Source: an uncultured Gemmiger sp.
GTDB taxonomy: Bacteria; Bacillota; Clostridia; Oscillospirales; Ruminococcaceae
DNA: 64,000 nt
Assembly (NCBI GenBank): GCA_947629015.1
Contig: CANRCB010000001.1
Coordinates: 62,001 to 126,000, forward strand
Direction of reading: 5' to 3'
In this document: positions 24,651 through 33,393 of the stretch, in pieces
Position numbering within the stretch: position 1 is the stretch's first letter
Layout: each line of letters begins with the position of its first letter
Program-made: the position numbers and the translations under genes
Notes under the pieces: model-generated
The model's database searches: none
The model's input: the letters and a program-made list of their open reading frames with translations, nothing else
What the model was told of the DNA's origin: nothing

Positions 24651-24862
24651 GTGTCAAAAAACAACTGCGATCCCAAGGTAAACTGCAGGGGGCGGCGATC
24701 TCCGCGCCAAGAGCCGCCCTTCGGACAGTTGCGCTCCGAAACACCGCGCTGCCCCTCGGCGTCCCCGACGCCCCGTGAACATTGCAACGACGGAAAGTTC
24801 ACGGGACGTCCGGAGGCCGTCCCCTGTAAGCGCCCCAAAAAGTATTTGGCACTTTTTGACAG
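24651..24862. repeat. MITE-like element with GTGTCAAAAA ends
   Basis: The left end reads GTGTCAAAAA and the right end TTTTTGACA, an inverted pair with nine of ten bases matching. Between them are internal hairpins, including CCGTGAAC against GTTCACGG and GGGCGGC against GCCGCCC. The left end with its flank (CAGCGTGTCAAAAAA) recurs at 817-831, so it belongs to a dispersed family. It has no coding capacity. Confidence 0.5.
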
Positions 24863-24930
24863 TCTCGGGGCCGCGTAATACGGCCCACATCCACCGCTTA
24901 TGGCGCACAATGCGTGCTATAGACGGCGGC

Positions 24931-25005
24931 GTAGGACGGCCTGTCCTCAGGCCGCCGCAAAAGGGTAACTCCACTTACGGCGGGGTCGGGAGACCCCGCC
25001 CTACG
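24931..25005. repeat. Two TAGGGCGGGG-family hairpins
   Basis: Two adjacent hairpins: one from GTAGGACGGCCTG to CAGGCCGCCGC, and one from TACGGCGGGGTC to GACCCCGCCCTACG. They resemble those upstream of the pseudouridine synthase gene, at the end of clpX and between groES and groEL. Confidence 0.55.
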
Positions 25006-25067
25006 TTTTCCGTCTCCGCGCCGCTTTCCGTCTCCGCGCCGCTGTCGCGCGTGTGCGCGCCGCCCCC

Positions 25068-25096
25068 TTGACAACGGCGGAAAAACAACGCATAAT
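25068..25096 (+). promoter_or_regulatory. Promoter of rsmD
   Basis: TTGACA at 25068-25073 and CATAAT at 25091-25096 with a 17-base spacer. Confidence 0.65.
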
Positions 25097-25128
25097 AGGG
25101 GTATCAGCAGGCAGGGGAGGGGAACGCG

Positions 25129-25674
25129 ATGCGCGTCATCGCCGGCACGGCGCACGGCACGCCGCTCGCCGCCCTGCCGGGGGAGGAGATCACCCGCCCC
25201 ACCATCGCCCGCGTCAAGGAGGCCATGTTTTCCAGCGTGCAGTTCCTTGTGCCGGGCGCCCGCGTGCTGGATCTGTTCGCCGGCAGCGGCCAGCTGGGCA
25301 TCGAGGCTTTGTCCCGCGGGGCGGCCTTTGCCGATTTTGTCGATGTGTCCCGCCAGGCGGCGGAGGTCGTGCGGCAAAACTGCCGCGCCGCCGGCGTGGC
25401 GGCGCGCGCCCGCGTCACGGTAAAGGACGCTTCCGCGTTTTTGCAAAGCGCCGCGGGCCCCTATGACCTTGTGCTGCTGGACCCGCCCTTCGGCCACGGC
25501 ACGCTCGGAACCGTGCTGCCGGCACTGCCGGCACTGCTGGCGCCGGGGGCCGTGGTCCTGGCCGAGAGCGAGGGCACGGCGCTGCTCCCCGCCGGGGCGG
25601 GGCCGCTGTACATGAAAAAGCAATACCGATACGGCAAGATACTCGTCACCCGCTATGAGCTGTGCGCACCGTGA
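25129..25674 (+). CDS. rsmD: 16S rRNA G966 N2-methyltransferase
   Basis: Methylates guanine 966 of 16S rRNA using SAM. The 181-residue product shows the SAM-binding DLFAGSGQLGIEALSRGA and the catalytic LLDPPF, plus the N-terminal RVIAGTAHGTPL and RPTIARVKEAMF typical of RsmD. The usual Firmicute partner coaD is not next to it; a coiled-coil protein gene takes that place. Confidence 0.92.
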   Translation: MRVIAGTAHGTPLAALPGEEITRPTIARVKEAMFSSVQFLVPGARVLDLFAGSGQLGIEALSRGAAFADFVDVSRQAAEVVRQNCRAAGVAARARVTVKDASAFLQSAAGPYDLVLLDPPFGHGTLGTVLPALPALLAPGAVVLAESEGTALLPAGAGPLYMKKQYRYGKILVTRYELCAP

Positions 25675-25713
25675 CGACGCGATGCCCAACCTATCTCAGG
25701 AGGAAAAACGGCC

Positions 25714-26199
25714 ATGAATGTGGATCAACTGCTGGATCTGATGGAGGAAACGCTGGAGCAGGGCACCGCCGTGCCCTTTGCCGCGTCCCGCCGGGTGGTA
25801 GATGTCGACCGCGTGCGCGACATCATCGACGAGGTGCGCAACAACCTGCCCGATGAGATACGGGACTCCAAAAAGATCGTCAATGACAAGAACGAGATCC
25901 TGGCCGACGCACAGCAAAGCGCCGACAACATCATCAAAAAGGCCGAGGAGCGCGCCCGCACGCTGGTCAGTGAGCAGGAGGTCGTCAAGCGCGCCAAAAA
26001 GTACGCGGCGGAGCTCGTCTCCTCCGCCAAGGCGCAGGCCGACGAGCTGATGCGCGGCGCCACCGGCTACTGTGAGGAGGTCCTCAAAAAATCGGAGGAG
26101 ACGCTCAACCGCAGCATCTCCGGCATCAAGAGCACCCGCCTCAACCTGCGCAAGGCCACCGGCAGCCCTGCCGCCCCGCACAAGCCCGCCGCGCGCTGA
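25714..26199 (+). CDS. Coiled-coil protein of unknown function
   Basis: A 161-residue acidic-basic helical protein. Residues 30-150 form a nearly continuous heptad coiled coil (IRDSKKIVNDKNEILADAQQ, then KKAEERARTLVSEQEVVKR) with some likeness to ATP synthase b/E-type stalks and DivIVA-type proteins. It has no signal peptide or membrane helix. It is 39 bases behind rsmD with its own AGGAGG and is ended by a strong terminator. In clostridia a protein of this kind is often annotated only as ATPase-like or hypothetical; I assign no role. Confidence 0.8.
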   Translation: MNVDQLLDLMEETLEQGTAVPFAASRRVVDVDRVRDIIDEVRNNLPDEIRDSKKIVNDKNEILADAQQSADNIIKKAEERARTLVSEQEVVKRAKKYAAELVSSAKAQADELMRGATGYCEEVLKKSEETLNRSISGIKSTRLNLRKATGSPAAPHKPAAR

Positions 26200-26268
26200 C
26201 CCCGCCGTTTTCGCCCTGCGCCGCTGCGCGCGGGGGAGGGAAAACGACAAAATTTCACAATTTTTTTT

Positions 26269-26311
26269 GCCCGCAAAGGCCCCCAAACGGCCTTTGCGGG
26301 CTTGCTTTTTT
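26269..26311 (+). terminator. Terminator before the dcw cluster
   Basis: GCCCGCAAAGGC and GCCTTTGCGGGC form a 12-bp stem followed by TTGCTTTTTTT. It isolates the rsmD unit from mraZ; TATAAT for mraZ follows at 26328. Confidence 0.85.
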
Positions 26312-26327
26312 TGGGCAAGTCTGGTAA

Positions 26328-26388
26328 TATAATACTGCCGGGTGGGGAGAAATGGGTAATATACCCCCTGAAATGGATCAAAGTGGGT
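26328..26388 (+). promoter_or_regulatory. mraZ promoter with MraZ-type operator repeats
   Basis: TATAAT at 26328-26333 is followed by TGGGG (26343), TGGGT (26353), TGGAT (26374) and TGGGT (26384), spaced 10 or multiples of 10 bases apart. MraZ proteins bind TGGGN direct repeats with 5-base spacers upstream of their own gene, so autoregulation of the dcw cluster is likely. The -35 is weak. Confidence 0.65.
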
Positions 26389-26452
26389 AGTTTTAAACAC
26401 TTTCCACCGGATTTTCAACGATTTGTATACTGCGCAGGGAAGGGGGGCCGTC

Positions 26453-26869
26453 ATGCTGGTCGGGCAATACGATTATGCCGTGGACGACAAGGGCCGCCTC
26501 AACTTCCCCGCCAAATACCGGGACGAGATGGGCGATACCTTCTACGTCACCCGCTGGCTGGACCAGACCCTCGCGGCCTTCCCCAGGGAGGAATTTGAAA
26601 AGCTGGCCGAGCGCATCGAGGAAAAGGGCATCGTGCGCAGCCGCGCCGCCGCCCGCGCCTTTTTCAGCAGCGCGGCGGAGGTCACGCCGGATCGGCAGGG
26701 CCGCATCCAGCTGCCCGCCCGCCTGCGGGAATACGCCCACCTTGACCACGATGTGAGCATCATCGGCCGCCGCCATTTTGCCGAGCTCTGGAACACCGCC
26801 GCGTGGAACGCCAGCCAGGCCGGGACAGATGCCGACTTCACCTCCCTCATGGAGGCGCTGGATTTCTAA
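26453..26869 (+). CDS. mraZ: Transcriptional regulator of the dcw cluster
   Basis: AbrB-like double-domain DNA-binding protein that controls the division and wall operon. The 138-residue product has the two swapped-hairpin repeats: GQYDYAVDDKGRLNFPAKYR and, after about 60 residues, AEVTPDRQGRIQLPARLREY. The ATG at 26453 has AAGGGGGG upstream; an earlier in-frame start would overlap the operator region. It is the first gene of the cluster that runs to ftsQ. Confidence 0.93.
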   Translation: MLVGQYDYAVDDKGRLNFPAKYRDEMGDTFYVTRWLDQTLAAFPREEFEKLAERIEEKGIVRSRAAARAFFSSAAEVTPDRQGRIQLPARLREYAHLDHDVSIIGRRHFAELWNTAAWNASQAGTDADFTSLMEALDF

Positions 26870-26909
26870 AGACGCCCCCACCGCCGCAAAGAGGAGGCCG
26901 CCCCGCAAG

Positions 26910-27833
26910 ATGGAATTCAGCCATACCCCCGTTTTGCTCAACGAATGCATGGCCGGGCTTGCCATCGACCCGGCGGGGATCTACCTGGATGGCACCGCCG
27001 GCGGCGCCGGCCACAGTTATTGCATCGCAACGCGCCTGACCACCGGGCGGCTGATCGCTTTGGATCAGGACCCGGATGCGGTGGCAGCCGCCACCGCAAG
27101 GCTCAAGGGGCTGCCCGCCCGGGTGGTTCAGGCCAATTTCCGTGATACCGCCGCCGTGCTGGCGGCGCTGGGCGTGCCGGCGCTCAACGGCGCGCTGCTG
27201 GATCTCGGCGTTTCCAGCCACCAGCTGGACGATGCCGCCCGCGGCTTCTCCTACCTGAACGACGCCCCGCTCGATATGCGCATGAGCCAGGCGGGCCCCA
27301 CCGCCGCCGACCTTGTCAACACCCTCCCACGGGAGGAGCTGGCCCGCATCCTGCGCGAATACGGCGAGGAGCCCCACGCCTGGGCCATCGCCGGCCGGCT
27401 GGCCGCCGCGCGGGAGCGGGAACTCATCGCCACCACCGGGCAGCTGGCGCAGCTGGTGGCAAGCGCGCTGCCCCCGGCCGAGCGCCGCAAGCATAAAAAC
27501 CCCGCCCGGCGCACCTTCCAGGCCATCCGCATCGCCGTCAACGGCGAGATGGACGCCCTCAACGAGGGGCTGGAAGCGATCTTTGCCGCCCTTGCCCCCG
27601 GCGGCCGGCTGTGCGTCATCACCTTCCACAGCCTTGAGGACCGGCTCGTCAAAAACAAGTTCCGCCGCTGGGCCACCGGCTGCACCTGCCCGCCGGAGCT
27701 GCCGGTCTGCGTGTGCGGCGGCAGGCCGAAGGCGCAGCTCATCACCCGCAAGCCCCTTGTGGCGACGGCCGGCGAACAGGCCGCCAACCGCCGCAGCCGC
27801 AGCGCCAAGCTGCGCGTTCTGCAAAAACTTTGA
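26910..27833 (+). CDS. rsmH: 16S rRNA C1402 N4-methyltransferase
   Basis: SAM-dependent methylation of cytidine 1402 in the ribosomal P site. The 307-residue product starts MEFSHTPVLLNECM and shows DGTAGGAGHS, ALLDLGVSSHQLD, the KNPARRTFQAIRIAVNGE block and ITFHSLEDRLVK. GAGGAGG lies about 12 bases before the ATG. Its place after mraZ is conserved. Confidence 0.95.
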   Translation: MEFSHTPVLLNECMAGLAIDPAGIYLDGTAGGAGHSYCIATRLTTGRLIALDQDPDAVAAATARLKGLPARVVQANFRDTAAVLAALGVPALNGALLDLGVSSHQLDDAARGFSYLNDAPLDMRMSQAGPTAADLVNTLPREELARILREYGEEPHAWAIAGRLAAARERELIATTGQLAQLVASALPPAERRKHKNPARRTFQAIRIAVNGEMDALNEGLEAIFAALAPGGRLCVITFHSLEDRLVKNKFRRWATGCTCPPELPVCVCGGRPKAQLITRKPLVATAGEQAANRRSRSAKLRVLQKL

Positions 27834-27887
27834 CCCGCCGGCCGCATATCCTGCGCCGCGCCGGAATACCGTAAAGGAGATGCCCCC

Positions 27888-28370
27888 ATGCCTTATGCCG
27901 CCCAAGCCTATGCCGCACAGCCGGCCGCGCGCCCCGCGGCCCCCGCTGTGCCGCCCGTCCGTGTCGTGCGGGGCGGGCGCTACGGGCTGCGCCGCGCGCA
28001 GCGCCTTGCCCGGCGCCTTCTTTGGGCGTGCGTGGGCGCGCTCGCGCTGGTCATGATCGTGGCGGTGGTGTACAGCCAGGCGCAGGTCACCCGCCTTTCC
28101 GGCCAGATCGAAAAGACCAACCGGGAACTGACCAACGCCCAGAGCACCTATGACTATCTTTCCGATACCATGGGCAACATCACCAGCAGCACCAACGTGC
28201 AGCAGATCGCCGAGGGGCGGCTGGGCCTTGTGCGTGCCGATGCGAGCCAGGTCACCTACATCAAGCTGCATGAGCAGAGCGTGGTCGAACGCGCCGGCAC
28301 AGGGCTGGAACAGATCTGGCAGTACTTTTCCGGCGGGGCCTTGAGCCTGCTCGCCCAGCTTGACCCGTGA
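27888..28370 (+). CDS. ftsL: FtsL-like division protein
   Basis: Small bitopic divisome protein expected to pair with DivIC/FtsQ. The 160-residue product has an Ala/Pro-rich cytosolic tail, one membrane helix (about 45-64) and an external leucine-zipper-like coil (QVTRLSGQIEKTNRELTNAQ). Identity rests on topology and on its place between rsmH and the penicillin-binding protein, since FtsL sequences diverge fast. Confidence 0.8.
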   Translation: MPYAAQAYAAQPAARPAAPAVPPVRVVRGGRYGLRRAQRLARRLLWACVGALALVMIVAVVYSQAQVTRLSGQIEKTNRELTNAQSTYDYLSDTMGNITSSTNVQQIAEGRLGLVRADASQVTYIKLHEQSVVERAGTGLEQIWQYFSGGALSLLAQLDP

Positions 28371-28480
28371 CGCCCCTTCCGCGGCCCGGCAAAGCCACCG
28401 GCTTTGGCGGGCGCGTTTTCACCTTGCGGCGCTTTGCGGCGCGGACGGTAAAACCAACGGAGAACCGATAAAAGGAACCG

Positions 28481-30913
28481 ATGCCGATGAACACCCCCTA
28501 TGAACCGAACGAGCATCACTCTGCCACCAACGGCCTGCGCGTGCGCACCTTCGCTTTGGTGGCGGCCTTTTTGATTTTCGGCTTCGGGCTGCTCACCTAC
28601 CAGCTGTACGTTTTGCAGTTGCGGGACAGCGGCAACTACCGCGCCGGCGCCGCGCAGCAGCAGCTTTCGGACGAAGTCCTGCCCGCCACGCGCGGTTCCA
28701 TCTACGGTGCCACCGGCCAGCTGCTGGCCAAGAGCAACGTTGTGTGGGACCTTGTCGCCAACCCCAGCGCCATCACCGAGGAAGGGCGGGCCTACCTGCC
28801 CGAGGCGAGCGAAAGGATCGCCGAGCTCATAGGCGATGGCACCACGGCCGAAAGCATCCTGGCCGCCCTTTCCGAGAGCGACCGACAGTACCGTGTGCTG
28901 GCGCGCGGCCTGGATATGCCCACCGTCGAGGCCGTGACGGAATACGCCTCTACCCTGCGCGTGCCCCAGCGCGACGCCGACGGCAACGTCCTTGAAGACG
29001 AGGACGGCCAGCCGCTGCCCGGCGGCCGGGTGCTGACCCTGTACCGGGAGCAGAACTCGGTGCGCAGCTACCCCTACGGGAGTTTCCTCGCTTCGGTGCT
29101 GGGCTTCTGCGACGCCGACGGCAACGGTATGTACGGGCTGGAACGCTCCTACAACGAGCAGCTGGCCGGCACGCCGGGGCGCAGCGTCAGCACCCGCAGC
29201 CTGCAGGGCTATGAGCTGGACGACAGCGCCGGCACCGTGCACCCCGCCATCGACGGGTATGACCTGCACCTGACCATCGACGAGACGGTGCAGACGGTGC
29301 TGGAAAATTATCTGGCCCGCGCGGTGGAGGATTTCAACATCAAAAGCCGCGCCTGCGGCATCGTGATGGATGTCAACACAGGGGCCATCTACGGCATGGC
29401 GACAGTCGGCCAGTTCGACCCCAACGACCCCTACGCCATCGCCGACCCCGAACAGGCGGCCATCCTGGAGACCGGCCTTTTGGACGGCGCCACCACCGAG
29501 ACGCTGCGCACCCGCCTTGGCGAAAGGGAAGTGGAGGATTATGTTGCCGACGGGCAGATCGACAGCGACGAATTTTCCGCCGTACAGGGCATGATGCGCG
29601 AGGCGCAGTGGAAAAATAAGACCCTGACCGAATTGTATATGCCCGGCTCGGTGTTCAAGCTCATCACCGCCTCGGCGGCGCTGGATTCCGGCCTGATGAC
29701 CCCGGCGCAGAACTTTACCTGCAACGGCTCCTTCGTCGTCAACGCCGGCACCCGCTACGAGGCCGATTACAACTGCGCCCGCGGCGCGCGCCACGGCACG
29801 CTGGATCTGGCCGGCGCGCTCAACCACAGCTGCAACCTGTACTTCATCCAGGTGGGGCAGCTCATCAGCCCGGTGGTGTTTTACGATTACATCCAGGCCT
29901 TCGGCTTTACCGAGCCCACCGGCATCGACCTGCCGTTCGAGACGCGCTGGACCAGCGTCTATACCGACAAGCAGATGGCCGAGACCAAAACCAACCTCTA
30001 CTCCGCTACCTTCGGCCAGAACGAGAGCATCACCCCCATGCAGATGGCCACCGCGGTGGCGGCCGTCACCAACGGGGGGTATCTCGTCACACCGTATGTG
30101 GTCGATTCCGTCACCGACCAGAGCGGCAACGTGGTGCAGCAGAACGGCGTGAACATCCGCCGCCAGGTCATCTCGGAGGAAGTCAGCGCCCAGATGTGCG
30201 CCATGATGGAGGACAACGTCGGCCACGGCACCGGCGAGGGTTACCACTCCTGCTCCAACGCCTATGTGGCGGGCTACCGCATCGGCGGCAAATCCGGCAC
30301 GGCCGAGCAGCTCAACCGCTCCAAGCGCGCCTATGACGGCGACTACCGCAAGGGCATCAGCTTTGCCGCCGTGCTGCCCATCAACGACCCCGAGATCGAG
30401 GTGTTCGTCCTTCTGGATGACCCGCAGTATTCCGACGATTTCGCCAGCTCGCTCGTGGCGCCGGTCGTGGGCAACATCATCAGCGAGATCGCGCCCTACC
30501 TGGGCATCGCGCAGGACCCGGACTACGCGCCCACCGGCACCGTCACCGTCAAAAACTGTGTCGGCCAGACATGGACGCGCGCGCAGGTCACCTGCAACGT
30601 GCAGGGCCTTGGGCACGAGGTCATCGGGGAGCAGGGCGACATCACCTACCAGTACCCCTACGCGGGCACGTCGGTGCCGGCCGGCTCCACCGTCTACCTG
30701 TACGCCAACACCGACCACGGCGAGCAGACCACCGTGCCGGACGTGACCGGCAAGACCGGCACCTTTGCCGTGCAGATGCTCAGGGCCGCCGGCCTCAACG
30801 CCGAGCTCATCGGCGACGGCAGCGCCCGCGTCACCACCCAGAGCCATACCCCCGATACCCTGGCCGAGATGGGCACCGTCGTCACCGTGACCACCGGCGG
30901 CACCGCCCCCTGA
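28481..30913 (+). CDS. Class B penicillin-binding protein with PASTA domains
   Basis: Septal or spore-type transpeptidase that cross-links peptidoglycan. The 810-residue product has one N-terminal membrane helix (about 22-46), a dimerisation domain, a transpeptidase domain with S390-VFK, S450-CN and K604-SGT, and two C-terminal PASTA repeats (about 690-808). The layout equals PBP2B/PBP2X/SpoVD. The gene order places it as the divisome enzyme; a SpoVD role cannot be excluded. Two ATGs at 28481 and 28487 are both plausible with AAAGGAA upstream. Confidence 0.92.
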   Translation: MPMNTPYEPNEHHSATNGLRVRTFALVAAFLIFGFGLLTYQLYVLQLRDSGNYRAGAAQQQLSDEVLPATRGSIYGATGQLLAKSNVVWDLVANPSAITEEGRAYLPEASERIAELIGDGTTAESILAALSESDRQYRVLARGLDMPTVEAVTEYASTLRVPQRDADGNVLEDEDGQPLPGGRVLTLYREQNSVRSYPYGSFLASVLGFCDADGNGMYGLERSYNEQLAGTPGRSVSTRSLQGYELDDSAGTVHPAIDGYDLHLTIDETVQTVLENYLARAVEDFNIKSRACGIVMDVNTGAIYGMATVGQFDPNDPYAIADPEQAAILETGLLDGATTETLRTRLGEREVEDYVADGQIDSDEFSAVQGMMREAQWKNKTLTELYMPGSVFKLITASAALDSGLMTPAQNFTCNGSFVVNAGTRYEADYNCARGARHGTLDLAGALNHSCNLYFIQVGQLISPVVFYDYIQAFGFTEPTGIDLPFETRWTSVYTDKQMAETKTNLYSATFGQNESITPMQMATAVAAVTNGGYLVTPYVVDSVTDQSGNVVQQNGVNIRRQVISEEVSAQMCAMMEDNVGHGTGEGYHSCSNAYVAGYRIGGKSGTAEQLNRSKRAYDGDYRKGISFAAVLPINDPEIEVFVLLDDPQYSDDFASSLVAPVVGNIISEIAPYLGIAQDPDYAPTGTVTVKNCVGQTWTRAQVTCNVQGLGHEVIGEQGDITYQYPYAGTSVPAGSTVYLYANTDHGEQTTVPDVTGKTGTFAVQMLRAAGLNAELIGDGSARVTTQSHTPDTLAEMGTVVTVTTGGTAP

Positions 30914-30949
30914 CCCCCGGCCACCCCGCAAGCAGAAGGAGGAACCCCC

Positions 30950-32317
30950 ATGCAACCCATCCGTGCCAACGAACTGCTGGCCGGCCTGGCGCTCGCCGGG
31001 CCGGAGCCCATCACCGCCGTCGTCACCGACAGCCGCGAGGTGCGCCCCGGCTGTGTGTTCGTGTGCTTTGCCGGCCAACGCGTGGACGGCCATGACTATG
31101 CCGCCGCCGCGTACCGTGACGGCGCGGCGTACATCGTGGCCAACCACGCTGTCGAGGGGGTGCCGGCGCAGCGGACCGTCGTTGTGGAAAGCTCCCACCG
31201 GGCCATGGTGCGCATGGCGGCCAACTACCGTATGCTGTTCAGCCCGCTGATGGTGGGCGTGACCGGCAGCGTCGGCAAGACCACCACCAAGGAATTCTGC
31301 TACGCGGTGCTGTCCGCCTTCGGCAACACCCTCAAGACCCTTGGCAACGAGAACAACGAGATCGGCCTGCCCAAAACGCTGTTCCGGCTGGAACCCACCA
31401 CCGAGTATGCCGTCGTCGAGATGGGCATGAGCAATCCGGGCGAGATCGAGCGGCTGGTGCGCGCGGCGCGCCCGTCGGCCGGCATCATCACAAAGATCGG
31501 CGTTTCCCACATGGAAAATCTCGGCAGCCGGGAGAATATACTGAAAGCAAAGTTGGAGATCTGCCACGGCCTGCCGGACGGCGCGCCGCTGGTTTTGAAC
31601 GCCGACGATGACCTTCTGCCCACCGCGGCCGTGCCGGCGCGGCTGCGCACGGTGTGGTTCAGCGCCGAAGGCAAAGACACGGCGGACGTATACGCCGTCG
31701 ATGTGCGCGAAGCGGAGGCCGGCACGGCCTTCACCCTCGTGGACGCCAAATACGGCCGCCTGCCGGTGCGCATCCCCACCGTGGGCCTGCACACCGTGGC
31801 GGACGCGCTGGCCGCCTATGCCGCCGCCACCCGCCTTGGGCTGGACCCCGTGCGCGCCGCCGCGGCCCTTGCCGATTTCAGCGCCGGCGGCCACCGCCAG
31901 CGCATCGAGGCGCATGACGGCGTGACCGTCATCGACGACTGCTACAACGCCAGCCCCGACAGTATGCGCGCCGCGCTCGGCGTGCTGGCCGCGCGCCCCG
32001 GGCGCCGCATCGCGGTGCTGGGCGATATGCTGGAGCTGGGCGCTTTGGAAGAAGCCGCCCACCGCCAGGTGGGGGAGTGGGCCGCCCAAAGCGGCGTGGC
32101 GCTGCTGGTGGCCTGCGGGCCGCGCAGCGCGGCGATGGCCGAGGCCGCCGCCGCGCAGGGCACGCCAACTTGGCATTGCCAAACCGCCGCGGACGTGGTA
32201 GGATATCTACGGCAGCACCTTTGCCCCGGCGATGTGCTGCTTTTCAAAGCCAGCCGCGGCGTGGGCCTTGAAAAAGCCATCGAGGGCCTGTGGCCCGCGC
32301 ATCCCGCCGCGCAATGA
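30950..32317 (+). CDS. murF: UDP-MurNAc-tripeptide-D-Ala-D-Ala ligase
   Basis: Adds D-Ala-D-Ala to the UDP-MurNAc-tripeptide using ATP, the last cytosolic step before MraY. The 455-residue product has the ATP loop GVTGSVGKTTTK, the MurF-specific LGNENNEIGLPKTLF, HMENLGS and VIDDCYNASPDSM. AGAAGGAGG precedes the ATG. The gene stands directly between the penicillin-binding protein and mraY; murE, which usually precedes it, is missing here. Confidence 0.95.
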   Translation: MQPIRANELLAGLALAGPEPITAVVTDSREVRPGCVFVCFAGQRVDGHDYAAAAYRDGAAYIVANHAVEGVPAQRTVVVESSHRAMVRMAANYRMLFSPLMVGVTGSVGKTTTKEFCYAVLSAFGNTLKTLGNENNEIGLPKTLFRLEPTTEYAVVEMGMSNPGEIERLVRAARPSAGIITKIGVSHMENLGSRENILKAKLEICHGLPDGAPLVLNADDDLLPTAAVPARLRTVWFSAEGKDTADVYAVDVREAEAGTAFTLVDAKYGRLPVRIPTVGLHTVADALAAYAAATRLGLDPVRAAAALADFSAGGHRQRIEAHDGVTVIDDCYNASPDSMRAALGVLAARPGRRIAVLGDMLELGALEEAAHRQVGEWAAQSGVALLVACGPRSAAMAEAAAAQGTPTWHCQTAADVVGYLRQHLCPGDVLLFKASRGVGLEKAIEGLWPAHPAAQ

Positions 32318-32338
32318 CTGTTTTGGAGGAATGACGGC

Positions 32339-33352
32339 ATGGGGATGATCGTTTCCCGGATGTTGATCGCGGCGGCGCTGGCCGGCTTTTTCATCACGGC
32401 GGCGTCGGGCTGCGTGCTGGTGCCGCTGCTGCGCCGGCTGCATTTCGGCCAATCCATCCGGGAGGATGGCCCCACCTGGCACAGCCGGAAAAAAGGCACC
32501 CCCACCATGGGCGGGCTGTGCTTCATTTTGGGTGTGGTGGGCGCGTCGGCGCTGGTGCTGGCCGGCTTTTCCGCCTACGCGCCGGATCTTTTGACCGTGC
32601 GGGAGATCCAGCTCACCCTTTTGGCGCTGCTGCTGGCGCTGGGTTCCGGCCTCATCGGGTTCCTGGATGATTTCGTCAAGGTCATCCGGCACCACAACCT
32701 GGGGCTGTATGCGTGGCAGAAGCTGCTCATGCAGTTTGCCGTGGTGGGCGCGTTCCTGGTCGGGCTGCACCGTTTCGGGCTGGATGCCACGGCCGTGCAC
32801 CTGCCGGCCTTCGGCGTGGTGGAGCTTGGGTATTTTTACTATCCCATCGCGTTTTTCGGGCTGATCTTCCTCATCAACGCCGTCAACCTGACCGATGGCC
32901 TCGACGGCCTTTGCTCCTGCGTGACCTTCGTGGCCATGCTCGGCTACCTTTTGGCGGCCAGCCTGCTGGCGCAGTACAACGTCTCGGTGCTGGCCACCGC
33001 CGCGGCGGGGGGCTGCGCGAGCTTCCTGGTGTGGAACTTTTACCCCGCCAAGGTCTTTATGGGCGATACCGGCAGTATGTTCCTGGGCGGTTTGGTGGCC
33101 GGGCTGGCGTTCATCCTCGGCCGGCCGGAGCTGGTGCTGTTCTTCGGCATCGTCTATATCTGGGACGCCATGACCGTCGTCATCCAGCGCGTCTATTTCA
33201 AGCTGACCCACGGCAGGCGCATCTTTAAAATGACACCCATCCACCACGCCTTTGAGATGCGCGGCTGGCGGGAGGCAAAGATCGACCTGTTCTTCAGCCT
33301 GCTGGCGCTCATCGGCGCCGCGCTGGGCGTGATGTACGTCTATATGGTTTGA
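32339..33352 (+). CDS. mraY: Phospho-MurNAc-pentapeptide translocase
   Basis: Integral membrane enzyme that makes lipid I from UDP-MurNAc-pentapeptide and undecaprenyl phosphate. The 337-residue product has about ten helices and the hallmark motifs: GTPTMGGL, FLDDFVKV with the catalytic Asp pair, NAVNLTDGLDGL, FMGDTGSM and the C-terminal PIHHAFEMRGW. Confidence 0.95.
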   Translation: MGMIVSRMLIAAALAGFFITAASGCVLVPLLRRLHFGQSIREDGPTWHSRKKGTPTMGGLCFILGVVGASALVLAGFSAYAPDLLTVREIQLTLLALLLALGSGLIGFLDDFVKVIRHHNLGLYAWQKLLMQFAVVGAFLVGLHRFGLDATAVHLPAFGVVELGYFYYPIAFFGLIFLINAVNLTDGLDGLCSCVTFVAMLGYLLAASLLAQYNVSVLATAAAGGCASFLVWNFYPAKVFMGDTGSMFLGGLVAGLAFILGRPELVLFFGIVYIWDAMTVVIQRVYFKLTHGRRIFKMTPIHHAFEMRGWREAKIDLFFSLLALIGAALGVMYVYMV

Positions 33353-33393
33353 TCCGCGCCGCGCCTGGCGGCAAAGGGAGGAGGGCAAAAAAA

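Larger units (their letters stand above)
24601..25128. other. Repeat-rich intergenic region
   Basis: No gene is supported. It holds a weak terminator-like stem, a 212-bp element bounded by inverted GTGTCAAAAA ends, two hairpins of the TAGGGCGGGG family, an exact tandem duplication of 18 bp (25007-25042), and then the promoter of rsmD. Confidence 0.6.

Noticed and set aside
28256..32182. 1308-codon minus-strand open frame across ftsL, pbp and murF
   Set aside because: Shadow of the dcw genes; low-complexity His/Gly/Ala-rich product and no ribosome site.
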